Shown one piece after another: positions 9,563-17,227 of a stretch of DNA of 28,835 bases. Source of the DNA: Polyangiaceae bacterium (GTDB lineage Bacteria; Myxococcota; Polyangia; Polyangiales; Polyangiaceae). Where the stretch lies: NCBI GenBank assembly GCA_025936205.1, contig JAICTU010000041.1, forward strand, positions 1-28,835. The letters run 5' to 3'. The position numbers and the translations under genes were made by a program. The notes beneath the pieces are model-generated. The model searched no databases. It was not told the origin of the DNA and worked only from the letters and a program-made list of their open reading frames with translations. The stretch's first letter is position 1; each line of letters starts with the position of its first letter.

Positions 9563-11014
9563 TTGCTCGTCGTACCGCTCAGCCATGAACGCAACGTGGC
9601 CCGGCGCTGGCCCTGGGTCACCACCGTCATCGTGTTCCTGAACGTCGCCGTGCTCTTCCTGTGCACGTTCGGCGATCAGCGCGTCATGACGGCGATCGAG
9701 GAGCGCGTGCAGCGCGCGGCCGGGTACTATGTGGAGCACCCCTGGCTCGAGCTGCGCGCCCCGCTCTCGACGCTGCTGCCGGACCTGGCGCGCACCGTCC
9801 CCCCACGAACGCCGGCCCCGGAAGCGGAGCTCGCCGAGCAACAGGCCGAGCTGGATCGCTACACGGAGGACATCGAGCAGGCGCGACACCAGCTCAGCAG
9901 CTGGCGCTATGGCTACCACCACGCTCGAGGCGAGTGGCCCGGATTGCTCACGCACCAGTTCCTGCACGGCGGCGTGATGCACCTGCTGTTCAACATGTGG
10001 TTCCTGTGGCTCGTCGGCTGCAATGTCGAAGATGCCTGGGGCCGGCTACTGTTTCCCACCTTCTATCTCAGCGGTGGTGCCGTCGCGGGGCTGGTTCACG
10101 CCTGGATGATGGGCTCGGGCTCGCTGACCCTGATCGGGGCGAGCGGAGCCGTGGCCGCGGCGATGGGAGCGTTCCTGGTCGGCTTTGCCCGCACCAAGAT
10201 CCGATTCTTCTGGCTGCTGCTCCGGCCGATGACCTTCGCAGCACCGGCCTATGTGATGCTGCCGCTGTGGGTGGTCGGGGAGTTCGTGTCGGGCGTCGCC
10301 GACACCGGTGCCGGCGTGGCCCACTGGGCACACGTGGGGGGATTCGCCTATGGGTTTCTGGTGGCGCTCGGGCTGCGGCTGAGCGGCGTGGAGAAGCGCA
10401 TCGACGCCGCGCTGGAGGATCAGTCGCAGGGCTTCGCCGTTCATCCCGCCATCACGCGGGCCAGCGCACTGATCGACGCCGGGAAGGCCGCCGACGCCGT
10501 GCCGCTGCTACGCGAGCATTGCGCGGCGCAGGGCCACGGCGGCGTGCTCGCGCTCTGCGAGCTGCTCCGCGCGCAGCGCGCGCTGAACGACCGAGCCGGG
10601 GCGCTCGGGACGCAGCTGCGCTTGCTGGAACTGTACCTGCAACGGCATTCGGTCGAGCAGGCGCTTGGTGTGTTCGAGGAGCTGCGCACGGAGGGAGCCT
10701 GCGACAGCGTGCCCTCGCACCTGCGCCTGCGCCTGGCGCGGCAATACCGCCGGCGCGGCGACGTCGAGCGCGCGGCGAGCGCATTCGAGGAGCTACATTC
10801 GGCGAGCGAGCGCTCGGAGTATTCGCTGCCCGCGCTGCTCGGGCACGCCGAGCTGGCGCTCGAGCTGGGGCGGGCCGAAGCCGCCCGTCAGCTCTACGAG
10901 CGAGCACGCTCGTTCGTATCGATGGACGTGCAAGTCGAAGCGGCCATCCGCCAGGGCCTGGCCCGGGCGAGCCAGCTGCGCCGCCCGAGCACCCAGCCTC
11001 CACCGCCCGTCTAG
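9563..11014 (+). CDS. Rhomboid family intramembrane serine protease with C-terminal helical repeats
   Basis: A 483-residue polytopic membrane protein that cleaves transmembrane substrates within the bilayer. The TTG start is supported by a GGAGGG site. The first membrane segment is at about 17-35, then comes a soluble insert (about 40-125), then the rhomboid core. Family signatures are HGGVMHLLFN (H135, H140, N144) and the GASG motif with nucleophile Ser194. The catalytic His257 lies in HVGGFAYG. The Ser-His dyad and the oxyanion-region His/Asn are all intact, so the enzyme should be active. From about residue 290 the protein is soluble and rich in Leu/Ala/Arg helices resembling TPR repeats, a likely protein-interaction tail. 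It lies 24 bases behind the lectin-domain lipoprotein gene and is probably cotranscribed with it. The lipoprotein has no transmembrane helix, so it is not an obvious direct substrate. Confidence 0.92.
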   Translation: MLVVPLSHERNVARRWPWVTTVIVFLNVAVLFLCTFGDQRVMTAIEERVQRAAGYYVEHPWLELRAPLSTLLPDLARTVPPRTPAPEAELAEQQAELDRYTEDIEQARHQLSSWRYGYHHARGEWPGLLTHQFLHGGVMHLLFNMWFLWLVGCNVEDAWGRLLFPTFYLSGGAVAGLVHAWMMGSGSLTLIGASGAVAAAMGAFLVGFARTKIRFFWLLLRPMTFAAPAYVMLPLWVVGEFVSGVADTGAGVAHWAHVGGFAYGFLVALGLRLSGVEKRIDAALEDQSQGFAVHPAITRASALIDAGKAADAVPLLREHCAAQGHGGVLALCELLRAQRALNDRAGALGTQLRLLELYLQRHSVEQALGVFEELRTEGACDSVPSHLRLRLARQYRRRGDVERAASAFEELHSASERSEYSLPALLGHAELALELGRAEAARQLYERARSFVSMDVQVEAAIRQGLARASQLRRPSTQPPPPV

Positions 11015-11018
11015 CGAG

Positions 11019-11822
11019 CTAATTGCCCGCGTCGGGGACGACGCCGCGGACGCAACCGTCCAAGGCTTGCCACTCGGCGAGGCAGCTCTGCGCCAGGTTG
11101 CGGCCATCGGCGTCGCAGCTGAAGGCGGGGGTGTCTGCGGTGCAATCCATGAACGCCTCGAACTGGGGGTCGCAACGCGCGACCAGGCTCGCCTCGCAAC
11201 CGCACAGGCAGCTCGTGAGGCTGCTCGGGCCGAGCGAGCAGTAGCCGAGGACTGCCGCCTCGCAATAGGGCTGGCAGCGAGGATACGCTTGCGCGCACAG
11301 GCGCTCGCGGCCGCGGAAGTCGCACAGCTCGAGCGCGAAGGACTCCGTCTCGCAGCCGGCGATGATGCGGCCGCGATGGGCGCAATCGACGTCGGGCGAC
11401 TTGCCCGCACAGGCGACGAGCGCCGAGAGCTCCTGCGGGCAGGGCTCGTTGAAGCGCTTTTCGCAGACGCAGCCACACTGCGAGGAGTCGCCCAGGCCAC
11501 AGGCGGAGGTGTTGACGCCGAAGGCGCCGCAGTAGCTGCGGCAGCCCTCGCGGGGAATGCAGCTCGGGACGTCGCCCTCGCTGCCGGCGGCGCCGCCGGA
11601 CGCGCCCATGCCGAATCCGCCGGCATTGCCCGCCAGGGAGGCGGAACCCGCTCCCCCGCCCTGGCCGCCACCGCCGCCGCCCCCCGAGCCCGCGCCGCCG
11701 CTCTCCGAGGGCTCCTCTCCGCCCCCTGCCGGCGGTCGCGAACGCTTGCTCGCGCCACAGGCGCAGAGCCCGCAAAGTGCCACGACCGCGAGTCCCAGCC
11801 GGCCGCGGAACCATCCGATCAG
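11019..11822 (-). CDS. Cys-rich, Gly-rich lipoprotein of unknown function, apparent CTG start
   Basis: A protein of about 267 residues running tail-to-tail with the rhomboid gene (4 bases between stops). The N-terminus reads as a lipoprotein signal (basic WFRGR, hydrophobic stretch, Leu-Cys-Ala-Cys at about 19-22). Then comes a low-complexity Gly/Ser-rich spacer (about 40-80), then about 180 residues with some 20 cysteines in patterns such as CRSYC, CGCVC and CLCGC, as in myxobacterial secreted Cys-rich proteins. No ATG, GTG or TTG occurs in frame just ahead of the signal. The CTG at 11822 is the best-placed candidate, and an ATG seven bases upstream is in another frame and stops after three codons. 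The frame also stays open far upstream, but that part lies under the opposite-strand CBM3 gene and is probably not translated. Function is unknown; surface location is inferred. Confidence 0.65.
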   Translation of the reverse strand: MIGWFRGRLGLAVVALCGLCACGASKRSRPPAGGGEEPSESGGAGSGGGGGGGQGGGAGSASLAGNAGGFGMGASGGAAGSEGDVPSCIPREGCRSYCGAFGVNTSACGLGDSSQCGCVCEKRFNEPCPQELSALVACAGKSPDVDCAHRGRIIAGCETESFALELCDFRGRERLCAQAYPRCQPYCEAAVLGYCSLGPSSLTSCLCGCEASLVARCDPQFEAFMDCTADTPAFSCDADGRNLAQSCLAEWQALDGCVRGVVPDAGN

Positions 11823-11922
11823 TGTTCCATTGCCCCCAAATTGGACGGCGCGATCTGACGCCTCGCGCCGCGAGACCGCATCCGATGGGCGCGCGCTGGA
11901 TCGGGGCTCAGCCTGCGGTATA

Positions 11923-11930
11923 AGAGGGGG
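11923..11930 (+). promoter_or_regulatory. Strong ribosome binding site of the CBM3 lipoprotein gene
   Basis: A purine-rich AGAGGGGG run ends one base before the ATG at 11932. It picks this start over the far longer open frame that begins at 11557. Confidence 0.6.
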
Positions 11931-11931
11931 A

Positions 11932-12825
11932 ATGGTGCAGCGGCTGGGCTCCGAGAGCAAAGACCACGAGCTCGCGACGACTCGCGGTGCAATCTGGTGC
12001 ATCGCACTGGTGGGGGCGTGGCTCGCCGGGACTGCTGCCTGCGCCACGGGCGTGGACGTGAGCCAGGGGGAGCTGGCGGAGATCTGCTCGGAGCCCGACA
12101 TCGATTGCACTGCGACGGGGATGCCCACCGGCAGCGGTGGCGCGAGCGGCTCGGGCCAGATCGGCGGCGTCAGCGGCAGCTCGGGCTCCGGCACCAGCGG
12201 CAGCTTCGGCAGCGGAGGCACTCCCACCACCAGCACCGGCGGCACGACGGGTGCCAGCGGCAGCTCGGGCACCAGCGGCAACTCGGGCAGCAGCGGTAGC
12301 TCAGGCGCCAGCGGCAGCGCCGGCTCTTCCGGCACCGTGCTGCAGCCCTTGGCCAAGGGCATGTGCATGTCCGCGAGCTCGGTCGTCATCATCTACACCG
12401 ACCGCGGTAGCGACCAGCAGGCGTCCATGACGCTGAAGGTCCAGAACGATGGCCAGGCGTTCGACTTGACTGATCTCACCATCCGTTACTGGTTTACGGA
12501 CGACGGCCTGGGCGCCTTCACCTCCGAGATCGACTACGCGCAGGTCAATGGAGTCCAGGGCTTCAGCAAATCGGACGTCACCGTCACGTTTGGCACGGAG
12601 TCGGGCTCAAACTACGCGCAGATCGGCTTCACTGCCGGAGGAAGCATCGCGCAGGGCGGCGGCGTCGACCAGGTGCAGCTGCGGTTCCACACCAGCGACT
12701 ACAAGAAGATCGACCAGACGAACGACTTCTCGTACCAGGGCAGCGCCGCGGCGGCGCCCAACGCCAACATCACGCCTTACGTAAACGGCACCCAGGTCGG
12801 CGGCTGCGTACCTCTGCCGCCGTAA
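11932..12825 (+). CDS. Lipoprotein carrying a stand-alone family 3 carbohydrate-binding module (CBM3)
   Basis: A 297-residue exported protein. The signal segment (about 18-36) ends at a weak lipobox, Thr-Ala-Ala-Cys37. Residues 65-135 are an almost pure Gly/Ser/Thr linker. Residues about 145-297 match CBM3, the cellulose-binding beta-sandwich of cellulosomal scaffoldins. Supporting elements are LKVQNDG, the DLTIRYWFTDDG strand, QVQLRF, and the closing Asn-Asp-(Phe/Tyr)-Ser and PYVNGTQVGG segments. There is no catalytic domain. The linker would hold the module away from the membrane, so a role in attaching cells to cellulose or other polysaccharide is a reasonable inference. The GH53 galactanase about 7 kb away fits plant-polysaccharide use. 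The start is fixed by a strong ribosome site directly upstream. The gene is divergent from the Cys-rich lipoprotein, with 109 bases between the starts. Confidence 0.82.
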   Translation: MVQRLGSESKDHELATTRGAIWCIALVGAWLAGTAACATGVDVSQGELAEICSEPDIDCTATGMPTGSGGASGSGQIGGVSGSSGSGTSGSFGSGGTPTTSTGGTTGASGSSGTSGNSGSSGSSGASGSAGSSGTVLQPLAKGMCMSASSVVIIYTDRGSDQQASMTLKVQNDGQAFDLTDLTIRYWFTDDGLGAFTSEIDYAQVNGVQGFSKSDVTVTFGTESGSNYAQIGFTAGGSIAQGGGVDQVQLRFHTSDYKKIDQTNDFSYQGSAAAAPNANITPYVNGTQVGGCVPLPP

Positions 12826-12891
12826 GCGCAGATCCGTTGTGGTCTAGCCGGCGCGGGAGTGTGCTACAGCAGGGCACAGGCAGACCAAGCT

Positions 12892-13713
12892 ATGCAACGG
12901 ACGTTTTCACCCGGGCCCGCGACGTGGTTGATTCTTCTGTCCTGGGGTGCCAGCGCCCAGGCCCAGACGGCCGCGCCGGCACCTGCGCGCCTTCCGGAGT
13001 CTCAACCCGTGGCGCAGCCGGCGAACCCGCCGCCGCCGCCGAGCCCCGTGCCCGCCGACGAGAGTCCGGGCGCAAACCCGGAGAGCCCGGAGTTCCTGCC
13101 GGGCTTCGAAGCGGGGCTGCGCATCGGCATCGGCTTGCCCGTGGGCAAGGCGGGGGACAGCGCAGCCGGTGAAGGGCGCAAGCTCGGGGATCTGGTGGCG
13201 TGGCGCACGCCCGTCTGGGTCGACGTGGCGTATCGCGTCTCGCCCGGTGCGAGCTACGGCCTGTACGGACAGATCGGGTTCGGCGCAGCGGGCGATGTAT
13301 GCCCCGACGGGGGCAAGTGCGATTGGTCGGATCTGCGGCTGGGAGTGCAAGGCCTGTGGCGCATCAACCCCGGGGCAGACGCGGAGCCGTGGCTCGGCCT
13401 GGGCCTGGGCGTCGAATCGCTGAACCTTCAGGACGCGGCGTCGCGCATCGACGAGGCCTCGGGCCAGGCGTTCACCGTCAGCGTCAAGGAAAACCTGCTC
13501 GGCCCCGAGTTGCTGCTGCAAGCCGGGCTCGGACTGCGCGTGGATAAGTGGCTGCAGCTGGGTCCTTACGCGGCGGCTTCGCTCGGCACGTACCTCCGCG
13601 ACCACTATGAGTGCGAACTGGGGGACCCGGTGGTGTGCCCCGGAGGCTCCGTCAACGGCTCCGCCTTTCACGCCTGGCTGGGCGTCGGCATCGCGGGCCG
13701 CTACTCGCCCTGA
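12892..13713 (+). CDS. Probable outer-membrane beta-barrel protein
   Basis: A 273-residue protein with a Sec signal peptide (cleavage expected after Ala22-Gln-Ala24), chosen over a GTG start at 12859 because the signal begins cleanly at this ATG. A Pro/Ala-rich spacer covers about 27-65. From about 70 to the end there are alternating amphipathic strands with Gly and aromatic residues (for example GLRIGIGLPVG, SYGLYGQIGFGAAG, WLGLGLGVESL, WLGVGIAGRYSP). This is the pattern of an 8-10-strand outer-membrane barrel. There are two Cys pairs, probably in external loops. It lies 66 bases after the CBM3 gene on the same strand and may be cotranscribed. No specific family is recognised and no pore or transport role can be read. 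Confidence 0.7.
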   Translation: MQRTFSPGPATWLILLSWGASAQAQTAAPAPARLPESQPVAQPANPPPPPSPVPADESPGANPESPEFLPGFEAGLRIGIGLPVGKAGDSAAGEGRKLGDLVAWRTPVWVDVAYRVSPGASYGLYGQIGFGAAGDVCPDGGKCDWSDLRLGVQGLWRINPGADAEPWLGLGLGVESLNLQDAASRIDEASGQAFTVSVKENLLGPELLLQAGLGLRVDKWLQLGPYAAASLGTYLRDHYECELGDPVVCPGGSVNGSAFHAWLGVGIAGRYSP

Positions 13714-13748
13714 AAAAACGCCAGGAGCAGCGGCTGGCTCTCCTGGCG
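13713..13748 (-). terminator. Intrinsic (Rho-independent) terminator of the minus-strand mosaic outer-membrane gene
   Basis: A perfect 9-base-pair stem (13719-13727 with 13740-13748) extends inward by three more pairs past a one-base bulge. On the minus strand it is followed at once by six T (plus-strand A run 13713-13718). It starts 13 bases past the stop of the minus-strand gene. On the plus strand there is no T run, so it terminates the minus-strand transcript. Its A/T run overlaps the stop codon of the convergent beta-barrel gene. Confidence 0.9.
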
Positions 13749-13761
13749 TCGGCAGGTGTGC

Positions 13762-15537
13762 TCAGAAGCCGAGCACCAACCCGAGCGTCGGCTCGAAGTT
13801 GACGAGCAGCGAGGTGGATTTGCTCTCGTCGGTCATGAACAGCACGCCGACGTTGACCACGCCGGAGACTTGCTTGGAGAGCTGGACCATCAAGCCCGGC
13901 GACAGGGTCGCGAACACCTTGCCCAGGCTCTTGTAAGCGTCCAGTGTCTTCAGCTGGGCACGGCCGTTGACCGGATCGATCAGGCCCTGGTTCACTTCGG
14001 GCGCCGTCGTGCAGTCCGTGTATGAGGGCGGTGAGCTGCCGGGATTTGGCTTGCAGTCGACCATCTCCACCGCGACGCGCGAGTCCACCTGCGCGACGCC
14101 GGCGCCCACGGCCATGTACGGCACGAAGGTCGAGCGACCGCGCACGACGTCGCCGAAGTAGTAGGTGCCGCGGCCCTCGAAGTGCAGAGGGAAGAAGCCG
14201 CTCGGCGCACCCGAGAACGCGAAGCCGAAGCGCACGCCGAGGCTGATGTTGTCGGTCAGGAAGCGGTCGTACGAGAACAGCGCGCGCAGCGTACCGAGAT
14301 GCATGCCGCCGGTGACGGTGCCGCCGTTGCCCGGATAGGGCGTGCCCGTGTAGGGCTGGCCATCTTCGTAACAGGCGTACTCGTCCGCGCCGGTGCGGCA
14401 GACGTCCGTGGACTGCGAGAGCAGCGTCAGATCGCCGCCGAAGTGGAAGCCGAACCAGTCGCGCTTGCCGCCGCCGGGCCTGTCCTGGCACGAGCCTACC
14501 TGGCACATCATGCCCTCGCCGCAGTCCGCGTCCTTCGTGCACACCACCGGAGCCTTGCAGCTGCCGTCGACGCACTCCATGCCCAGGTCACAGTCGCTGG
14601 AGGCCTTGCAGCTCGTCTTTTCCTTGGCCGTGGCTCCGCCTTGCAGCGCATCACAGGCCGGGGTGCCCACCATCTCTTCCGGGCAGTAGGTGGTGGCGAC
14701 GCAGCGATCGGGCGCCTTCTCCCCGGGCAGCGAGGGCGGCGGCTGGTCCGACTTCTCCACCACCTTGAACACCAGCGGGCGGTCGCGCGAGCCCAGGCGC
14801 TCGAGCGGGTTGTCGCGCTCGTCCTTGGCCTCGATGTACATGCCCCAGGTGCCGGGGTGCGAGAGTTGCGCGCACGGGATCTCCCCGCGCCACTCGTCGC
14901 CGTTCTTCTTCAGATCGACGCGCGTCCAGTTGTCGTCGCCGTAGGCGCGGTAGCGCAACACCACCGCGCTCACGCCTTGTACGCGCGTGGAGCACGCGAT
15001 CGGGATGGGACGGAAGGTCTCCACCTCTTGCACCAGCGGCCAGCAGCCCATCTGTGTGCCCGCCTCGAAGCGCGGAACGACCTTGGCCGGATCCTCGCTC
15101 GCGCGCTGCCCCTTGATGCCGTCGAACAGCGCCTGCGCCGTCGGGGAGAAGAAGCGCGGGTCGAGCTGGACCTTTTCGTCGAAGCCGAGCGCGACCGAGA
15201 ACGATTCGCGCGCGGTGTCCCAGTCCTTCGCGCCATTGCCGCGCGCCAGGCCGATGTACATCCACGCCTGGGCGAGCACGCTCGGGCTGCAATCGTTCCC
15301 ACACAGGGCGATCGCTTCCATCAGCGCGCCCTCGGCCTTCTCCGAGTCCTTGTTCTTGGCGTAGTCGTCCATCGCCGCGCTGATGGCCTTCTTGGCGGCA
15401 GCGTCGTTGGACGCGGCGCTGGCCACTCGGGACCAGGAGGTCACGGCTGCCAGGGAGGCAACGGTGAGCAGCGACAGGAACAGGCTCAGGCAACGGCCCA
15501 GGCCGGCAGACGAGATTCGGTGCACGTGGGCTCGCAA
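13762..15537 (-). CDS. Mosaic outer-membrane protein: helical N-region, Ig-like domain, Cys-rich module, C-terminal beta-barrel
   Basis: A 591-residue exported protein. The signal peptide spans about 1-41 (VASA cleavage region). Residues 45-145 are helical and TPR-like (AISAAMDDYAKNKD, ALMEAIALCG, AWMYIGLARG). Residues about 175-262 look like an Ig/fibronectin-type sandwich (VVLRYRAYGDDNW, WRGEIPCAQL, GTWGMYIEAKDE). Residues 279-351 form a Cys-rich module with repeated CxxxxDC and GxxC spacing. Residues 360-591 have the alternating strands of an outer-membrane barrel, ending in a strand with terminal Phe, the usual signal for BAM-dependent assembly. The start is TTG at 15537; a GTG at 15525 would also keep the signal peptide. 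Such a mosaic suggests a periplasm-to-membrane adaptor, but the function is unknown. Transcription ends at the strong terminator downstream. Confidence 0.8.
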   Translation of the reverse strand: MRAHVHRISSAGLGRCLSLFLSLLTVASLAAVTSWSRVASAASNDAAAKKAISAAMDDYAKNKDSEKAEGALMEAIALCGNDCSPSVLAQAWMYIGLARGNGAKDWDTARESFSVALGFDEKVQLDPRFFSPTAQALFDGIKGQRASEDPAKVVPRFEAGTQMGCWPLVQEVETFRPIPIACSTRVQGVSAVVLRYRAYGDDNWTRVDLKKNGDEWRGEIPCAQLSHPGTWGMYIEAKDERDNPLERLGSRDRPLVFKVVEKSDQPPPSLPGEKAPDRCVATTYCPEEMVGTPACDALQGGATAKEKTSCKASSDCDLGMECVDGSCKAPVVCTKDADCGEGMMCQVGSCQDRPGGGKRDWFGFHFGGDLTLLSQSTDVCRTGADEYACYEDGQPYTGTPYPGNGGTVTGGMHLGTLRALFSYDRFLTDNISLGVRFGFAFSGAPSGFFPLHFEGRGTYYFGDVVRGRSTFVPYMAVGAGVAQVDSRVAVEMVDCKPNPGSSPPSYTDCTTAPEVNQGLIDPVNGRAQLKTLDAYKSLGKVFATLSPGLMVQLSKQVSGVVNVGVLFMTDESKSTSLLVNFEPTLGLVLGF

Positions 15538-15563
15538 AGCTGAAGTCGAGGGAACTCGCTTAG

Positions 15564-15590
15564 ATAGTAGTGCCGCGCACCAGCTTTCAA
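15564..15590 (-). promoter_or_regulatory. Possible sigma-70-type promoter for the mosaic outer-membrane gene
   Basis: Reading the minus strand, TTGAAA (15590-15585) and TACTAT (15569-15564) are separated by 15 bases, about 27 bases before the TTG start. The spacing is shorter than the usual 17, so this is weak. The rest of the 153-base gap 15538-15690 holds nothing recognisable. Confidence 0.3.
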
Positions 15591-15690
15591 GGATTGCCTG
15601 CGCACCTCGCTCCCTCTGCCCTGCGGGCCGCCATCCCCGCCTACGTTACGGCGCGAATTTTGCACGCCGATCTGCGTCAGGGGGTGCGCA

Positions 15691-16470
15691 TCAGGGCGTG
15701 GCGGCGGCGGACAGCGCGGGGCCGTTCTTTTCGCCCACGGCAGGGGTGGAGACGAAGTCGACGGCGCGGCGCTGGATGGCACGCAGGCTGCTGCCAGGCA
15801 CGAACTGCGGATCGACCTCGGTCTTCACGCTGCGTTCGAGCGTGACGAGCACCGAGCACTCTTCACCGACCTGCGTCGGCCGCACGCGGACGTGCTCGGA
15901 CTGGAGCGTCATGACACCGTCGTCAGGCGTGATGCCGGAGTCGGACCAGATACAGTCGCCATCGACCGACCACTCCAGGGTGTCGCCCTCTGCGCCCGGC
16001 GGATCCCAGCTCACGATCAGCGGCGTGGAGCGATTCACTCCGCCGCTGACGTCGGTCTCGAGGCGCAGCGCATAGGGCTCCGGCAGCACGACGCTGCCTT
16101 GCGCGCTGGAGTCATCGGGACCGCGCTCGAGCCGCACCGTGATCTCGCGCGAGAATTCTCCGGGCAACGTCTCCTGGTAGCGACCGCGGCCGGTGCGCCC
16201 CAGCGTCACCGAGTCATCCCCTGCTTCCGCCACCAGCGTGTCGTCGCCCGTGAGCTCGACGCGCGTACCGCTCGCGCCGCCCACCGTCAGATTCACGCGC
16301 ACCAGCGTGTCGCCCCTGCCGGGCGAGATGGCGAGCATTTCCGCGAACAGGCCGTTGGTGCGGATCGCGTCGGAGTTCACCTCGTCCAGTGTGCAGCCGA
16401 GCGCCGTCGAGAGTACGAATGCGGCGAACGGTACGGCTGCGAGCCCCAGCGGCCCCTTCTGGTGATTCAA
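15691..16470 (-). CDS. Hypothetical lipoprotein
   Basis: A 259-residue protein with a lipoprotein signal (MNHQKG, hydrophobic core, lipobox Ala-Leu-Gly-Cys26). The mature part has alternating beta-strand character (TLVRVNLTVGG, TRVELTGDD, REITVRLERG, TPLIVSWDPPG), consistent with one or two Ig-like or similar sandwich domains. There are only two further cysteines (in GDCIW and GEECSVLV), possibly a disulphide. The TTG start is supported by AGGAG eight bases upstream. I do not recognise a family and no catalytic motif is visible. It lies upstream of the mosaic outer-membrane gene on the same strand but 153 bases apart, so cotranscription is uncertain. It is divergent from the YcxB-like gene. 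Confidence 0.75.
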   Translation of the reverse strand: MNHQKGPLGLAAVPFAAFVLSTALGCTLDEVNSDAIRTNGLFAEMLAISPGRGDTLVRVNLTVGGASGTRVELTGDDTLVAEAGDDSVTLGRTGRGRYQETLPGEFSREITVRLERGPDDSSAQGSVVLPEPYALRLETDVSGGVNRSTPLIVSWDPPGAEGDTLEWSVDGDCIWSDSGITPDDGVMTLQSEHVRVRPTQVGEECSVLVTLERSVKTEVDPQFVPGSSLRAIQRRAVDFVSTPAVGEKNGPALSAAATP

Positions 16471-16478
16471 GCTACTGT

Positions 16479-16483
16479 CTCCT
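16479..16483 (-). promoter_or_regulatory. Ribosome binding site deciding the TTG start of the 259-residue lipoprotein
   Basis: On the minus strand AGGAG lies eight bases before TTG at 16470. It partly adjoins a small inverted repeat (aggct 16487-16491, agcct 16496-16500). Confidence 0.6.
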
Positions 16484-16567
16484 GTCAGGCTTTACAGCCT
16501 ATACCAAGCGCTACGCCGATAGCACCACAAAGCTACCCGCAGCTGATGTGCGGCGGCAGCCTACAGC

Positions 16568-17227
16568 ATGAGAACCGAGCCAGATTCGCAGCAGCCGGCG
16601 GCAGAAAACGCCTCTCCCCAGCCGTCTGGTTCTGCCAAGCCGTGGGCGCTCGACGACGCCGTGTTCGGGCACTGCCGGCTCGGGCTCGAAGACTTTGCGC
16701 GCGCGGTGCGTCAGGAGCCGCGCACTCGGCGGCTGGTGGCCGTGGCACTCTGGCTCGGCGGCGCCGGCTTTGCTTCGGGAGTGCTGTTGATCTCCAGGGG
16801 TCACGCGCGCGTCGGCGCGGTGGTGACCGTGCTCGGGCTGGCTCTCTTTGCCGCCTACAACGTGCCGGATCAGATCGCGCGGCGCTGGTTCGCGCGCACG
16901 CCGCCCGCAGCGCGCCTGGTCCAGTTCACGATCGGCGCGCAGGGTCTGATCATCGCGAGCGAAGCCGCACGCGAGCTGCATCAGTGGGATCGGTTGTATG
17001 GCTACCAGCAGGTGCCGAGCAGTTTTCTGATCTGGGTCTCGGCCAAGCTGTTCGTGGTCTTGCCCAAGCGCGCCTTCGCCGAGGCGGACTTGCCGCGCGT
17101 GAGCGAGCGGCTGGAGCAGCGGCTCGGAGCTCCGCCCACGCTGCCGCGCTTCTGGCCCTGGTTCGGCCTGGCCCTGCTGCTCGCGGCGCTGCTGCTGACG
17201 CTGTGGAACCGACTCAGTCCACGCTGA
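16568..17227 (+). CDS. YcxB-like family membrane protein
   Basis: A 219-residue inner-membrane protein. The N-terminal 50 residues are polar and cytoplasmic. Two adjacent membrane helices follow at about 55-76 and 82-99, then a soluble domain at about 113-175. A single C-terminal helix is at 198-214. The soluble part shows the YcxB-like pattern: a strand and turn with GLIIASE, a conserved Trp (Trp140), then LFVVLPKRAF, which matches the family's closing (I/V)-P-K-R-AF signature. The biochemical role of the family is not established. No strong Shine-Dalgarno sequence precedes the ATG. The last 14 bases overlap the convergent aat gene, so the two transcripts are complementary at their ends. Confidence 0.75.
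   Translation: MRTEPDSQQPAAENASPQPSGSAKPWALDDAVFGHCRLGLEDFARAVRQEPRTRRLVAVALWLGGAGFASGVLLISRGHARVGAVVTVLGLALFAAYNVPDQIARRWFARTPPAARLVQFTIGAQGLIIASEAARELHQWDRLYGYQQVPSSFLIWVSAKLFVVLPKRAFAEADLPRVSERLEQRLGAPPTLPRFWPWFGLALLLAALLLTLWNRLSPR

Noticed and set aside
6380..9982. A 1200-codon open frame on the minus strand opposite the lectin lipoprotein
   Set aside because: It has the Ala/Arg/Gly/Val-rich composition of an antisense frame in GC-rich DNA, no domain I recognise, and lies opposite a plus-strand gene with a signal peptide and clear domains.
11919..11924. TATAAG as a -10 promoter box before the CBM3 gene
   Set aside because: It lies only eight bases before the ATG and overlaps the ribosome site; no matching -35 is present, so it would imply a leaderless transcript that the strong ribosome site argues against.
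12130..12340. The repetitive agc/ggc DNA as a tandem repeat array or CRISPR-like element
   Set aside because: It encodes the Gly/Ser/Thr linker of the CBM3 protein; the repeats are irregular and follow the reading frame.
11823..12392. Upstream extension of the Cys-rich lipoprotein frame on the minus strand
   Set aside because: It is opposite the CBM3 gene and its Gly/Ser linker, giving a Pro/Leu repeat by codon mirroring, and would bury the lipoprotein signal.
14182..15543. A 453-codon plus-strand open frame opposite the mosaic outer-membrane gene
   Set aside because: Ala/Arg/Val-rich antisense composition with no domain, while the minus strand has a signal peptide, modules and a downstream terminator.
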